NCBI GenBank assembly: GCA_947179295.1
Contig: CAMXAZ010000024.1
Span: forward strand, 1 to 39,966
Length of the DNA: 39,966 nt
Direction of reading: 5' to 3'
From: an uncultured Muribaculaceae bacterium
GTDB lineage: Bacteria; Bacteroidota; Bacteroidia; Bacteroidales; Muribaculaceae
Of the stretch, positions 1 through 7,967 are shown one piece after another. The position numbers and the translations under genes are program-made. Under the pieces are notes generated by a model. The model was given only the letters and a program-made list of their open reading frames with translations, was not told the DNA's origin and did not search any database. Each line of letters opens with the position of its first letter. The stretch's first letter is position 1.

Positions 1-28
1 CACCATCCCCCCTCATTCCCCCTCGTTC

Positions 29-1051
29 ATGAAATCAACCCTCTCAATCATAAGCGTGCTGATTCTTTCGGCCTTCATGTGCTCCTGCCACGATGTCCGC
101 GAATACGCCGATGACCCGCGCGGCAATTTCGAAGCGCTCTGGACCATCCTTGACGAACACTACTGCTTCTTCGGGCAGAAAGACGTCGACTGGGATGCCG
201 TGCATGACACCTACGCCCGGCGCATCGGCCCTGAAATGACCTCCGAGGAGCTTTTCATAGTCTGCGCCGACATGCTTGACGAACTGCGCGACGGCCATGT
301 CAACCTTTCGGCTGCATTCAACACCTCCTACTATCGCAAATGGTGGAGCGACTACCCGCAGAATTTCTCCATGCGCCTGATCGAGGAGTCATATTTCAAC
401 TTCAACTACCGGCAGAGCTCCGGTATGCTCTACGGTATTCTCCGCGAGAACGTCGGCTATATCTACTACGGATCTTTCGCCAACCCTGTGGGAGAAGGCA
501 ATCTCGACAATGTGCTTTATTTTCTGAAAAACACCCAGGGGCTGATCATAGATGTCCGAGACAACGGCGGAGGCGATCTGACCAACGTGCGCACTCTCGT
601 GAGCCGCTTCATCACCCGCCCGACCGTGGTGGGCTACATTTCCCACAAGACCGGTCCGGCCCACGATGCTTTTTCAGAACCTATGGAGATCACCTATAAC
701 CCCGCCGATATAGGCCGCATACGCTGGGGCAAACCGGTCATAGTGCTGACAAACCGGTCTACATTCTCTGCGGCCAACAATTTTGCGTCAGTGATGAAAC
801 TTCTGCCCGGAGTCAGACTGGTCGGAGCCACCACCGGCGGCGGCAGCGGAATGCCCTATTCCTCCGAGTTGCCTAACGGATGGGGAGTGCGTTTTTCGGC
901 CTGCTCCATGCTTGATGCCGAAGGGCGCAGCACTGAATCAGGCGTAGAGCCTACCGAAGGCTGTGCGGTTGACATGGACCCCCTTCAGGCCCTCTCTGGC
1001 AAAGACACCATCCTCGAATTCGCCCTCGACCTCCTCCAGAATCCTCAATAG
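29..1051 (+). CDS. S41 family peptidase, predicted lipoprotein
   Basis: Predicted cell-envelope serine protease of the C-terminal-processing (S41/tricorn-like) superfamily, 340 aa. An N-terminal hydrophobic signal (residues 1-18) ends in a Cys-rich MCSC segment typical of Bacteroidetes lipoproteins. The helical N-terminal domain contains LRDGH near residue 90. The catalytic core includes DVRDNGGGD (175-183) and the nucleophile region STFSAAN, with Ser247 the likely nucleophile. The following GGGSG segment lacks the Lys seen in classical CtpA enzymes, so a tricorn-type catalytic set is more likely. No PDZ domain is obvious. The 3' end lies 4 bases from the convergent GNAT gene. The family call is firm; the substrate is unknown. 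Confidence 0.85.
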   Translation: MKSTLSIISVLILSAFMCSCHDVREYADDPRGNFEALWTILDEHYCFFGQKDVDWDAVHDTYARRIGPEMTSEELFIVCADMLDELRDGHVNLSAAFNTSYYRKWWSDYPQNFSMRLIEESYFNFNYRQSSGMLYGILRENVGYIYYGSFANPVGEGNLDNVLYFLKNTQGLIIDVRDNGGGDLTNVRTLVSRFITRPTVVGYISHKTGPAHDAFSEPMEITYNPADIGRIRWGKPVIVLTNRSTFSAANNFASVMKLLPGVRLVGATTGGGSGMPYSSELPNGWGVRFSACSMLDAEGRSTESGVEPTEGCAVDMDPLQALSGKDTILEFALDLLQNPQ

Positions 1052-1055
1052 CCTC

Positions 1056-1607
1056 TCAATCTTCGAGATTTATGAGATCATAAAACATTAAACGTGTAGG
1101 TTTTTCGCTATCGGTACTATTAAGATAAAGGAAGCCGTTTTTAAGATAAAATTCCTCTGCTGTGCGATATGCGTCTACCGTCATAAACCGACATCCTGTT
1201 TTATTGTCTGAAACGAAATATCGTTTCATGAAATCCAATAATATAGAGCCGATATGCTTTCCTCTGATGTCATTGCTTAATGCAAAGCGGCATAATTTTA
1301 CAGAGGGATAATTTGTCAGTCTTTTTTCATTGACAAACCTATGTCTGCGGAATTTATTAAATTCATTGTTAGACGGAAAGTCTTTAATCGTGATTCTGTC
1401 ATTTGCAAGGCTGAAATAACCGACTACTTTTTTGTCAGAATTCCGTTCAATGATATAGGTAACAGCCAATAAAGCCTCTCTGTATAAGGGTGCATCGTTT
1501 AGGATAAAGTCATCTAAGTCATCATCACCACATGAAAAAGATGTGATGTACTCTTTTAAATCGAGTTTACGAATGCCATAATCACGATAAAATTCTTCAA
1601 AATTCAT
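1056..1607 (-). CDS. GNAT family N-acetyltransferase, possible toxin of a TA pair
   Basis: 183-aa acetyl-CoA-dependent N-acetyltransferase. The acetyl-CoA loop region reads DIRGKHIGSILLD (motif A, about residues 113-125), followed by the usual FYLKNGF motif B near 153-159. The opening segment, with a Cys-Gly-Asp-Asp-Asp-Leu-Asp run near residues 26-32, resembles GNAT toxins that acetylate aminoacyl-tRNAs (TacT/AtaT type), which often begin with a similar 'F.CG...LD.FL' stretch. Its ATG overlaps the stop of an upstream 54-aa ORF in an ATGA junction, so the two are translationally coupled. It is lower in GC than its neighbours, which fits transfer. Toxin activity is inference; it could acetylate another substrate. 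Confidence 0.8.
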   Translation of the reverse strand: MNFEEFYRDYGIRKLDLKEYITSFSCGDDDLDDFILNDAPLYREALLAVTYIIERNSDKKVVGYFSLANDRITIKDFPSNNEFNKFRRHRFVNEKRLTNYPSVKLCRFALSNDIRGKHIGSILLDFMKRYFVSDNKTGCRFMTVDAYRTAEEFYLKNGFLYLNSTDSEKPTRLMFYDLINLED

Positions 1608-1768
1608 TTTTTCTGATTACGGGCTAACATTTTTATGACTGTATCATAAGCCGCCTTGATCTGGGCTTTACGTTCGGTAGTTTCCGGGCGTGGGGTATTC
1701 ATCAGTTCAACGAACCGACGTGCATCTTCTCCACTTAGGATAGGAGTATCTTGAATTGGTCGTGCCAT
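1604..1768 (-). CDS. 54-aa protein coupled to GNAT, possible antitoxin
   Basis: Small ORF starting MARPIQDTPILSGEDARR and ending NQKK. It is mostly polar and helix-prone with a basic C-terminus. Similar short 'MARPI..TPIL.GEDA.RF' proteins are familiar to me from Bacteroidetes, commonly beside acetyltransferase or toxin-like genes. It overlaps the GNAT start by ATGA and shares the promoter upstream. A role as antitoxin is suggested only by size, order (first gene) and coupling. No ribbon-helix-helix domain can be claimed by eye. Confidence 0.6.
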   Translation of the reverse strand: MARPIQDTPILSGEDARRFVELMNTPRPETTERKAQIKAAYDTVIKMLARNQKK

Positions 1769-1788
1769 ATCTTTATAATAATTGACTA

Positions 1789-1796
1789 CAAATATA
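1789..1796 (-). promoter_or_regulatory. Bacteroidetes -7 box for the 54-aa/GNAT pair
   Basis: Minus-strand TATATTTG matches the TAnnTTTG consensus and lies 21 bases upstream of the 54-aa ORF start. No good TTTG -33 element is seen at the expected distance, so this is a partial match in AT-rich sequence. Confidence 0.4.
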
Positions 1797-1819
1797 TAAC
1801 AATTTTTGAAATAAAATAA

Positions 1820-2350
1820 TCATCGGGTGATGACGCGGTATTCGGTCGGGCCGCCTGAATGCACGTGGTAGCGCGTCAGGGCATAGCCGCGGTCAGCCGC
1901 AGGGCCGGTCAGAGGATTGCCGTGGGTGGCACCGTAGATGTCGAAAGTGCTTCCGCACTGCGGACAGCGGGCCTCGGTTGCCCCCGGAGCTACCTCGATG
2001 CGCACTGTCGGGCGAGCCTCCACCGGGCAAGCGAGATCATAGACATAAAGTTCGCCGAGCACATCAGTGGCCAGCAGCAGACCTCCGAAGCCGGTGCGGT
2101 CAAGTGCCGTGTAGGGAAAATCGGCAGGGATTCTTTCAGAGGGAGTAAAGATATAGCGTTTCGAGTCAGCGGCATCGCCTTTGACGCCGTGGATATTCCA
2201 GTCGCCGACGGTCAGAAAAGTCAGCCGCACCTCCGCATAGGGGATGCGGTCATCGTCGACCGACTCGCATGAAACAAGAGCGCCCGTCACCGCTGAGGCG
2301 GCGAGCGCTGTCAAAAGGGCTGGAATCCGGAGGAGCGGACGGATTGTCAT
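1820..2350 (-). CDS. Rieske-like lipoprotein lacking ligand histidines
   Basis: 176-aa predicted lipoprotein: hydrophobic signal, lipobox-like ALVSC with Cys28. The C-terminal half looks like a Rieske ferredoxin fold: a CPV segment at 108-110, then CPQCGSTFDIYG (129-140) and GNPLTGPA (144-151), which parallels the cluster loops and Pro-loop of Rieske proteins. A true Rieske centre needs CxH and CxxH. Here both histidines are absent (Val110 and Cys132), leaving Cys108, Cys129 and Cys132. It therefore either binds no 2Fe-2S cluster, binds another metal, or forms a disulfide. It follows the SRPBCC gene on the same strand after a TA-rich gap. Function unknown. Confidence 0.6.
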   Translation of the reverse strand: MTIRPLLRIPALLTALAASAVTGALVSCESVDDDRIPYAEVRLTFLTVGDWNIHGVKGDAADSKRYIFTPSERIPADFPYTALDRTGFGGLLLATDVLGELYVYDLACPVEARPTVRIEVAPGATEARCPQCGSTFDIYGATHGNPLTGPAADRGYALTRYHVHSGGPTEYRVITR

Positions 2351-2371
2351 GTCTGTCGTGTGGAGAGTTGC

Positions 2372-2404
2372 TTATATATATTATATACTTATATATATTA
2401 TATA
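2372..2404. repeat. TA-rich 16-base direct repeat upstream of the lipoprotein gene
   Basis: TTATATATATTATATA occurs twice (2372-2387 and 2389-2404) with a 17-base period, inside the 70-base gap between the SRPBCC gene and the lipoprotein start. It may be an easily melted promoter region or a slippage-prone spacer. No TAnnTTTG box was found in it. Confidence 0.5.
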
Positions 2405-2420
2405 TATGTGTGAAGACCTC

Positions 2421-2840
2421 TTACTTGAAGAGCGAGGTGAAGACTTCGCCGAATTTGTTGGCGGCCTCTTGGAGCTTGTTGCCGATAAACGGGCGCAGCA
2501 TCGGGGGAATCTCTATCTTGATAGCCGGGGTGAGCACGGTTGACTCCGGGCCGTCTTCCTTGAGATTGATGTTGAGCGAAAGGGGCACGGGGCAGCCTTC
2601 GGCTGCGAAGCCTACGTGGGTGGGAGCTGTGCGCTCGCTGATGCGAAACACGATCTGGCCGATCGAGGGTGCGTCCATGCGCACGGTCTCGCCGTCGAAT
2701 TCCACTCCGTTGAGCTGTTCGCGCTGTTCGGCGGGGAGTTGCTCTACGAGATCGCGGTATTGCGACAGGTCTGCTACTTTTTCGTAGATCTGATTGATGG
2801 GGCGGGGCAGGGTTACGGGTTTGCCGGTGTAGGTTGCCAT
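2421..2840 (-). CDS. SRPBCC family protein
   Basis: 139-aa protein with the START/Bet v1-like layout: an N-terminal strand, the 'LPRPINQIYEKVADLSQY' helix region typical of SRPBCC/CoxG-like proteins, alternating strands in the middle and a long C-terminal helix (about 115-139). There is no signal peptide, so it is probably cytosolic. The fold makes a hydrophobic cavity, but nothing here identifies the ligand. It lies 106 bases downstream of pyrE on the same strand and is probably cotranscribed. Conserved hypothetical proteins of this type next to pyrE are common in Bacteroidales (from memory). Confidence 0.7.
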   Translation of the reverse strand: MATYTGKPVTLPRPINQIYEKVADLSQYRDLVEQLPAEQREQLNGVEFDGETVRMDAPSIGQIVFRISERTAPTHVGFAAEGCPVPLSLNINLKEDGPESTVLTPAIKIEIPPMLRPFIGNKLQEAANKFGEVFTSLFK

Positions 2841-2946
2841 TGGTTCGGGGTGTAGATTTTGAAAAAGCCACCTGACCGAGGGCTGACAGCCGTTGATCGG
2901 GTGGCTTCTGATGGGGTTATAACGTTTTTTGGGAATGTTCTGCTGC

Positions 2947-3600
2947 TTATTCAGCCTCAGTTGAAGCGGCGGGAGTCCAGAGCGAGGGATCTTTGCGCCA
3001 TTCCTTCAGGGTGTCTACATCGTTTTCGTGGATGAAGCCTGATTCGAGAGCGGCGGTGATGAGAGCCGAATAGTTCGAGAGGGTGATGAGGTTGACGTTG
3101 GCTTCCTTGAAGCGCTTTGTAGCCACGGGGAATTCATAGCTGAAGATAGCTACCATGCCGATCACTTCGCAGCCGGCGTTGCGGATTGCCTCGACAGCCT
3201 TGAGGCTGCTGCCGCCGGTCGACACGAGGTCTTCGATCACCACTACTTTCTGGCCGGGGCGCAGATCGCCTTCGATGAGGTTTTCAAGTCCGTGATCCTT
3301 CGGGGTTGAGCGGACATAGACGTAGGGGAGGCCAAGAGTGTCTGACACGAGCGCGCCCTGGGCGATAGCTCCTGTTGCCACACCTGCTATGGCATCGACA
3401 TCACCGAAGTTTTCGAGGATGATGCGGCTGAGCTCGACCTTGATGAAGTTTCGGACATCGGGATAAGAGAGAGTCTTGCGGTTGTCCGTGTAGATGGGTG
3501 AGTTCCAGCCGGATGCCCAGGTGAAAGGATTGTCAGGCTGCAGTTTGATTGCGCTGATCTTCAGGAGCTTCTCGGCAAGAATAAGGTCAAGATGTTTCAT
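2947..3600 (-). CDS. pyrE: Orotate phosphoribosyltransferase
   Basis: Converts orotate and PRPP to orotidine 5'-monophosphate, the fifth step of pyrimidine synthesis. The 217-aa length fits the family. Visible marks are FTWASGWNSPIYTDNR near the N-terminus (substrate loop), the YVRSTPKDHG segment, and the PRPP-binding VVVIEDLVSTGGSS (about residues 119-132). The ATG at 3600 is preceded by a good Bacteroidetes promoter (3651-3681). No other pyrimidine gene is nearby. Confidence 0.97.
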   Translation of the reverse strand: MKHLDLILAEKLLKISAIKLQPDNPFTWASGWNSPIYTDNRKTLSYPDVRNFIKVELSRIILENFGDVDAIAGVATGAIAQGALVSDTLGLPYVYVRSTPKDHGLENLIEGDLRPGQKVVVIEDLVSTGGSSLKAVEAIRNAGCEVIGMVAIFSYEFPVATKRFKEANVNLITLSNYSALITAALESGFIHENDVDTLKEWRKDPSLWTPAASTEAE

Positions 3601-3650
3601 TTTTTGAATGAGGGAATAATGAAATAATGGACTGATTATAATTCAAAGTG

Positions 3651-3681
3651 CAAAATTAGAACATATTGCGCTCAATTGCAA
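3651..3681 (-). promoter_or_regulatory. pyrE promoter
   Basis: On the minus strand a TTGC -33 element (3681-3678) is followed after 19 bases by TAATTTTG (3658-3651), a full match to the Bacteroidetes TAnnTTTG box. It lies 50 bases upstream of the pyrE start codon. Confidence 0.75.
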
Positions 3682-3780
3682 CTTTTTTTAGTTACTTAAT
3701 GCTTAAAAAACAGACTCTGAGAAATAGAGCCTGTTAGCTGCGTGAACTAAAAAAGCGTCAGGAGCACACGGATAGATAAA

Positions 3781-3815
3781 AAAGGAGATGTCTCACGACA
3801 TCTCCTTTCCTTTTT
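3781..3815. terminator. Perfect 12-bp hairpin with T-runs, bidirectional terminator
   Basis: AAAGGAGATGTC (3781-3792) and GACATCTCCTTT (3797-3808) form a perfect 12-bp stem with a TCAC loop. T-runs follow on the plus strand (3811-3815) and, through the A-run at 3775-3783, on the minus strand. Both flanking genes are transcribed away from it, so it ends neither. The rest of the 450-base gap holds the two divergent promoters, a weak hairpin near 3714-3736 and no convincing gene. Confidence 0.75.
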
Positions 3816-3979
3816 AAACCTTTATCTTAATCTAATACTATGAAAAACACACATGCAAATGTAGGAATTAAAATTGGAACATTTGCACACCATAGCGTAT
3901 ATTTAACAATATTTAGCCAAAAATTAGAAAAATAGATGAAAAAATGGTCTGCATAGCGTCCAAAGATCTCTCGCAGGTG

Positions 3980-4010
3980 TTGAAAAGAGCATAAATTTGA
4001 CGTAACTTTG
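3980..4010 (+). promoter_or_regulatory. Promoter of the HAD hydrolase gene
   Basis: TTG (3980-3982) and TAACTTTG (4003-4010) with a 20-base spacer match the Bacteroidetes sigma factor consensus. The start codon is 40 bases downstream. Confidence 0.75.
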
Positions 4011-4050
4011 CATCTGAAAGGGATGCTAAATTAATGCAATAGTTAAACGA

Positions 4051-4899
4051 ATGAAACATCTGTTTGTGACCGATATGGACGGGACTTTGCTTGGACGCGA
4101 CAGCCGTGTCAGTCCAAGAAGTGCGGAGATAATCTCTCGGCTCTCAAGAGGCGGGGTGCCTGTGACCGTAGCGACGGCCCGCACTCCGGCTACAGTCGAA
4201 GTGCTCCTCGAAGACACATATATTAATATACCTGCCATCGTGATGACCGGCGCCGCCATGTGGGACCGCGTCAGCCAGCGTTACACGGATGTCATGTATC
4301 CCGAAGCCGATGCGGCCTGGAGAGTGCTCTGCTGTTGCCGCGAGCATGGGGTCAATCCATTTGTCTACGTGCTCCGTGACGACACCATGCTTGAGGTCTA
4401 TCACAACGGCCGCATGAATTCCCGCGAATGGAAATTCTATGAAGAGCGCTGCGGACTTACCCGCAAGCGCTTCATCTTCGACGATCCTCATGCCTACGAG
4501 GAGCCTCTGCCCGGAACGGTGCTGATTTTTGCCGTGGGCGAGGGGAGGGCCGTCGAGTCAGCGGCCGCTGAGCTGCTGACCGACAGTCGTCTTTCCGTCT
4601 CTTCTTACCGCGACATATTCAATCCCGATGTGGCCTATCTTGAAGTCTTTGCGGCAGGCGTAAGCAAAGCCGCGGCCATCGGGAAACTCGCACGGCAGAT
4701 TGGTGCCGACAGAGTGACGGTCTACGGCGACAATCTCAACGATCTTTCCATGTTTGCCGTGGCTGACGATGCAGTGGCGGTTGACAATGCCATGCCGGGC
4801 GTGATGGAGAAAGCCGACCGCCGGATCGGGGCCAACTACGAGGATGCCGTGGCGCTTGACATGGCTATGTGTGCGCGCGCCGACGGCTTTAGAGTATAA
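4051..4899 (+). CDS. HAD superfamily hydrolase, Cof type
   Basis: 282-aa cytosolic phosphatase of the Cof/IIB subfamily, which typically dephosphorylates sugar phosphates or flavin/pyridoxal phosphates. Motif I is DMDGTLL (residues 8-14, nucleophile Asp8). Motif II is in the TVATARTP segment (about 39-46). Motif III is the conserved Lys near SKAAAIGKL, and motif IV is YGDNLNDLSMF (about 230-240), with the acidic pair binding Mg2+. A cap domain fills residues 80-190. Its 3' end overlaps the convergent ZIP transporter gene by 11 bases. The substrate cannot be read from sequence. Confidence 0.9.
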   Translation: MKHLFVTDMDGTLLGRDSRVSPRSAEIISRLSRGGVPVTVATARTPATVEVLLEDTYINIPAIVMTGAAMWDRVSQRYTDVMYPEADAAWRVLCCCREHGVNPFVYVLRDDTMLEVYHNGRMNSREWKFYEERCGLTRKRFIFDDPHAYEEPLPGTVLIFAVGEGRAVESAAAELLTDSRLSVSSYRDIFNPDVAYLEVFAAGVSKAAAIGKLARQIGADRVTVYGDNLNDLSMFAVADDAVAVDNAMPGVMEKADRRIGANYEDAVALDMAMCARADGFRV

Positions 4900-5692
4900 C
4901 AAGGGTGATGCCCATGAGCGCCATCCCGACCACCACGCCTATTAGCGACAGATGGTGATGGCCGAAACTTTCGGCGCCGGGTAGAAGTTCGTCAAAGGCT
5001 ATGTAGACCATGATTCCAGCCACCACGGCCAGACAGACGGCATTGACCACCGGCGACCAGAACGGCAGCAGGAAAGCCATGCCTACCAGCGCGCCGGCCG
5101 GTTCGGCCAGCCCTGACATGAGCGAATAGAGAAAAGCCTTGCGCCGGTTGCCCGTGGAGTGGTAGATCGGCACCGACACGGCTATACCCTCCGGAATATT
5201 GTGTATGGCTATGGCTATGACGATCGGCAGTGCCATTTCAAGCCCGTCGAGGGCCGAGATAAAAGTGGCCATGCCTTCCGGAAAGTTGTGAATGCCTATG
5301 GCCATTGCGAGCATTATGCCGGTGCGTTTCATCTTGTGGTGGCTGTGGCTGTCTGAAAGTTCCTCCATCGAGTGGGCCTCGTGAGGGTTTTCATCGGCAG
5401 GCACAAGCCAGTCAATCAGCGCTATCAGGCCTATGCCTCCGAAAAACGCTGCGAGCATTGCGGCCGCGGCCGTCCGCTCCGCCATCACTGTGGCCAGGCC
5501 CTCGGTGGCTTCAGGCATCAGCTCCATGAAGGAGATATAGATCATCACACCCGCTGACAGTCCCAGTGCCCCGGCCAGCAGGCGGGTGTCGGTGTGGCGG
5601 GTGAAAAACGAGATCATGGCCCCGATTCCGGTCGAAAGTCCGGCGAAAAGGGTCAGCAGCAGCGCTATTAATATGGTTGAAAAATCCGGCAT
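4889..5692 (-). CDS. zupT: ZIP family metal transporter, ZupT-like
   Basis: 267-aa inner-membrane divalent metal (probably Zn2+) importer with about eight membrane segments. The two signature metal-site helices are visible as HNFPEGMATF and HNIPEGIAVS (about residues 134-143 and 163-172), separated as in ZupT. The cytoplasmic loop before them is rich in His and acidic residues (DENPHEAH, DSHSHH). The C-terminus carries another GHHHLS stretch. Length matches ZupT. It converges with the HAD gene. The symbol is by family resemblance; metal specificity is inferred. Confidence 0.88.
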   Translation of the reverse strand: MPDFSTILIALLLTLFAGLSTGIGAMISFFTRHTDTRLLAGALGLSAGVMIYISFMELMPEATEGLATVMAERTAAAAMLAAFFGGIGLIALIDWLVPADENPHEAHSMEELSDSHSHHKMKRTGIMLAMAIGIHNFPEGMATFISALDGLEMALPIVIAIAIHNIPEGIAVSVPIYHSTGNRRKAFLYSLMSGLAEPAGALVGMAFLLPFWSPVVNAVCLAVVAGIMVYIAFDELLPGAESFGHHHLSLIGVVVGMALMGITLVIL

Positions 5693-5761
5693 GTACTCTG
5701 ATTGCTGATAGGTGTGTTGTCAGTTGATTAACATGCGGGACCCTGACTTGGTTTGCCCCGC

Positions 5762-7198
5762 TCAGTTATAGGCCGGAACTCTCGGAGCCACCACCGGAAT
5801 CTTGAATCCGAGACGGGCAATGAGTATGCTCATCAGCGGGGTCAGGATGTTGAAGATGCAGCAGGGTGCATAGGCTAAAGTGCTCACACCGAGCACCGTT
5901 GACTGGGTGATGCCGCAGGAGTTCCACGGTATCAGCACCGATGTCACCGAGATCGAATCTTCCATCGAACGGCTGAGCAGCCTGGCTTCGAGGCGATTGC
6001 GGCGATAGAGCGGGCGATACATGTTGCCGGTGATGATGAGCGAGAGATACTGGTCGGCCGTGGCGCAGTTCATGGCCAGACCGCTTGCCACGGTGGCGCT
6101 TACAATCCCCGTGCGGCGGCGCAGACGGCTGGTGAAGGCCTCCGTAAGGCTCGTGAGCATACCTGTGCCTATCATGGCCGACCCGAAAATCATGGCGCTG
6201 AGCACCAGATAGACCGTGGGGAGCATACCGAGTATGCCGCCTGTGGCCGAAAGTTCGTCGAGCGCCACGTTGCCGGTCGACAGCGATGAGCCGTTCCAGA
6301 GTGCAGGCAGCAGATCGGCCGCGCCAATTGACAGCTGCGGCTGGAGCAGAAAAATGCCTGCCGCGCCGAAAATCGTGGCCGCGATCAGCACAAAGATCGT
6401 CTTTACCCGCATGATTATCAGCACAAGAGTCAGCGCCGGAATCGCCATTGTCCAGGGCGAGAGATTAAACGTGGCTTCGAGCGCGCCGAGCAGCGGGGCC
6501 GACTCAGGCGAGGGCGACAGATTGCCGGTAAGCCCAACGGTCAGAAACACCAGCAGGGCTATTGTCATGGCCGGCACAGTGGTGAACATCAGATAGCGTA
6601 TGTGGTCAAAGAGATCCACTCCGGCCGTCGACGACGCAACCACCGTAGTGTCGCTCAGCGGAGAAACCTTGTCACCGAAATAGGCTCCTGAGATTATAGC
6701 GCCCGCAATCCAGGGATCGCTGTAGCCCATCACCTCACCTATCCCTAAGAAAGCCACGCCGATGGTTGCGATAGTGGTCCAGGAACTGCCCGTGGCCACG
6801 GAGATCACCGAACATACCGCGCAGGTGATTATCAGGAAGAACTTCGGCGACAGCAGATGAAGCCCGTAGGATATGAGCGTAGGCACCACCCCTGAAAGCA
6901 TCCAGGTGGTGGCCACGGTGGCAATGCAGATCAGAATCGGCACTGCCGGAAGAATCTGTATGGCACTGCGGCGCAGCCCCGTGATGAGGCTCCGGCGGGT
7001 GGCAATACCCCCTATGGCGCTGAGTCCGAGCGAGAGTCCCGCCGATGTCAACAGAATCCACGGACCGAGTTCCGAAACGGCATCGGCGCCACGGACAATG
7101 ATTACCGAAATGAGGGTCACGAGCAGAAAGGCGAGAGGTATGAGCGAAATAGTGACTGCGGGAGAGAGACGGCGGCCAAAAATTTTTGATCTGTTCAA
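5762..7198 (-). CDS. Na+/H+ antiporter NhaC family protein
   Basis: Predicted secondary transporter with about eleven hydrophobic helices. The NhaC signature region includes GSSWTTIATIGVAFLGIG and SGAYFGDKVSPLSDTTVVAS (ion-binding helix), then PWNSCGITQSTVLGVS near the C-terminus. The family exchanges Na+ for H+, and some members carry malate/lactate or other organic ions. The start is uncertain: no in-frame ATG lies near the first helix. I place it at a TTG at 7198 (478 aa, normal family length). The frame stays open to a GTG at 7348, but that extension is Cys-rich and unlike the family. A -7 box lies at 7399-7406. Confidence 0.85.
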   Translation of the reverse strand: MNRSKIFGRRLSPAVTISLIPLAFLLVTLISVIIVRGADAVSELGPWILLTSAGLSLGLSAIGGIATRRSLITGLRRSAIQILPAVPILICIATVATTWMLSGVVPTLISYGLHLLSPKFFLIITCAVCSVISVATGSSWTTIATIGVAFLGIGEVMGYSDPWIAGAIISGAYFGDKVSPLSDTTVVASSTAGVDLFDHIRYLMFTTVPAMTIALLVFLTVGLTGNLSPSPESAPLLGALEATFNLSPWTMAIPALTLVLIIMRVKTIFVLIAATIFGAAGIFLLQPQLSIGAADLLPALWNGSSLSTGNVALDELSATGGILGMLPTVYLVLSAMIFGSAMIGTGMLTSLTEAFTSRLRRRTGIVSATVASGLAMNCATADQYLSLIITGNMYRPLYRRNRLEARLLSRSMEDSISVTSVLIPWNSCGITQSTVLGVSTLAYAPCCIFNILTPLMSILIARLGFKIPVVAPRVPAYN

Positions 7199-7398
7199 TT
7201 CAACTGACGGTTTATGAAAGTAAATATTCTTGGGAACTGTTAAAAACACATTGTTGCTGCACGGCTGATCACAGCCTGACAGAGTCTGGCGGAGAGGATG
7301 AGGCTGCACTTGGCTTTTCGTACATTGACATGTCACTTGGGAGCACACATCGCGTTAATAATAGTGAAAAGCAATTCTAATCATCCTTTTCGTGTCTA

Positions 7399-7406
7399 CA
7401 AAATTA
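7399..7406 (-). promoter_or_regulatory. Putative -7 box and long leader of the NhaC gene
   Basis: Minus-strand TAATTTTG matches the consensus exactly, without a clear -33 element. If it is used, the transcript has a leader of roughly 190 bases before the TTG start, including a stem between AGGCTG (7301-7306) and CAGCCT (7272-7277). Confidence 0.4.
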
Positions 7407-7522
7407 CAAAAAAATCCCCGATTGGCATTCGTTGCGGATCACAAACTCCGCTAAAAGGTCAAAAGGCATGTTAAAACCCCTCACCCACCGTCCTGCTCAG
7501 TCTTGACATTCCCGCCTGCATC

Positions 7523-7887
7523 CCATCCGGAACCGTAAATCGGTGTCCTCGACCGGACACCCAATGCAAGAAGAATAGCTAACCCGTGACACCTTTGCGC
7601 TCTGCGCTGCGGTGTCACGGGCTACGAGTAAATCCGCGTCCTCCGGACGCCCATCCGGCCCCGCAGGCGGATGTTGTCCGCCGATGCGTCCCCCGGATGG
7701 CCTTGCGAGCAGCGGGTGTCCGCACGGGCGGGCTCCGAATGGTTCGCGGTTATCGGGTGTCCGTCAGGACACCGATTTAATAGTAGCCCCCGACACCGCA
7801 GCGCAAAGCGCGTAGGTGTCGGGGGTAAATATATTCACGTAAAAGAGGTGTCCGGCCGAGGACACCGATTTACCGTTCCGGACGGCC
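7523..7887. repeat. Palindromic repeat element A (Q arm, core, inverted P arm)
   Basis: Composite intergenic repeat. Left Q arm: hairpin GGTGTCC/GGACACC within 7536-7562, large hairpin CCCGTGACACC (7583-7593)/GGTGTCACGGG (7611-7621) with an inner GCGC/GCGC stem, then GCGTCC/GGACGC ending at 7650. Core of GC-rich units 7651-7754. Inverted P arm: GGTGTCC/GGACACC (7756-7773), CCCCCGACACC (7787-7797)/GGTGTCGGGGG (7815-7825), and GGTGTCC...GATTTAC (7847-7873). The outer ends are inverted copies of one another. It fills most of the gap between the NhaC and POT genes. Open frames through it repeat the same peptides in several frames and are not genes. Confidence 0.85.
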
Positions 7888-7967
7888 CCGCAGGCGGATT
7901 GTGTCCGCCAATATGGGTCTCCGGACGGCCCCGGATTGCGGAGGTATTCCTCCGGCCGACTCCGTGA

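Noticed and set aside
3840-3935. 31-codon ORF beginning MKNTHANVGIKIG in the pyrE-HAD gap
   Set aside because: No promoter upstream on its strand, directly after a terminator, AT-rich, no known small-protein match; kept only as a possibility.
7586-7967. Overlapping ORFs of 60-100 codons in all frames inside element A, with similar ones in B, B2, C and D
   Set aside because: The same peptide fragments (SRATSKSASSGRPSG-like, SPRHRSA-like) appear in different frames and strands because the DNA is repetitive; no starts, promoters or codon usage support coding.
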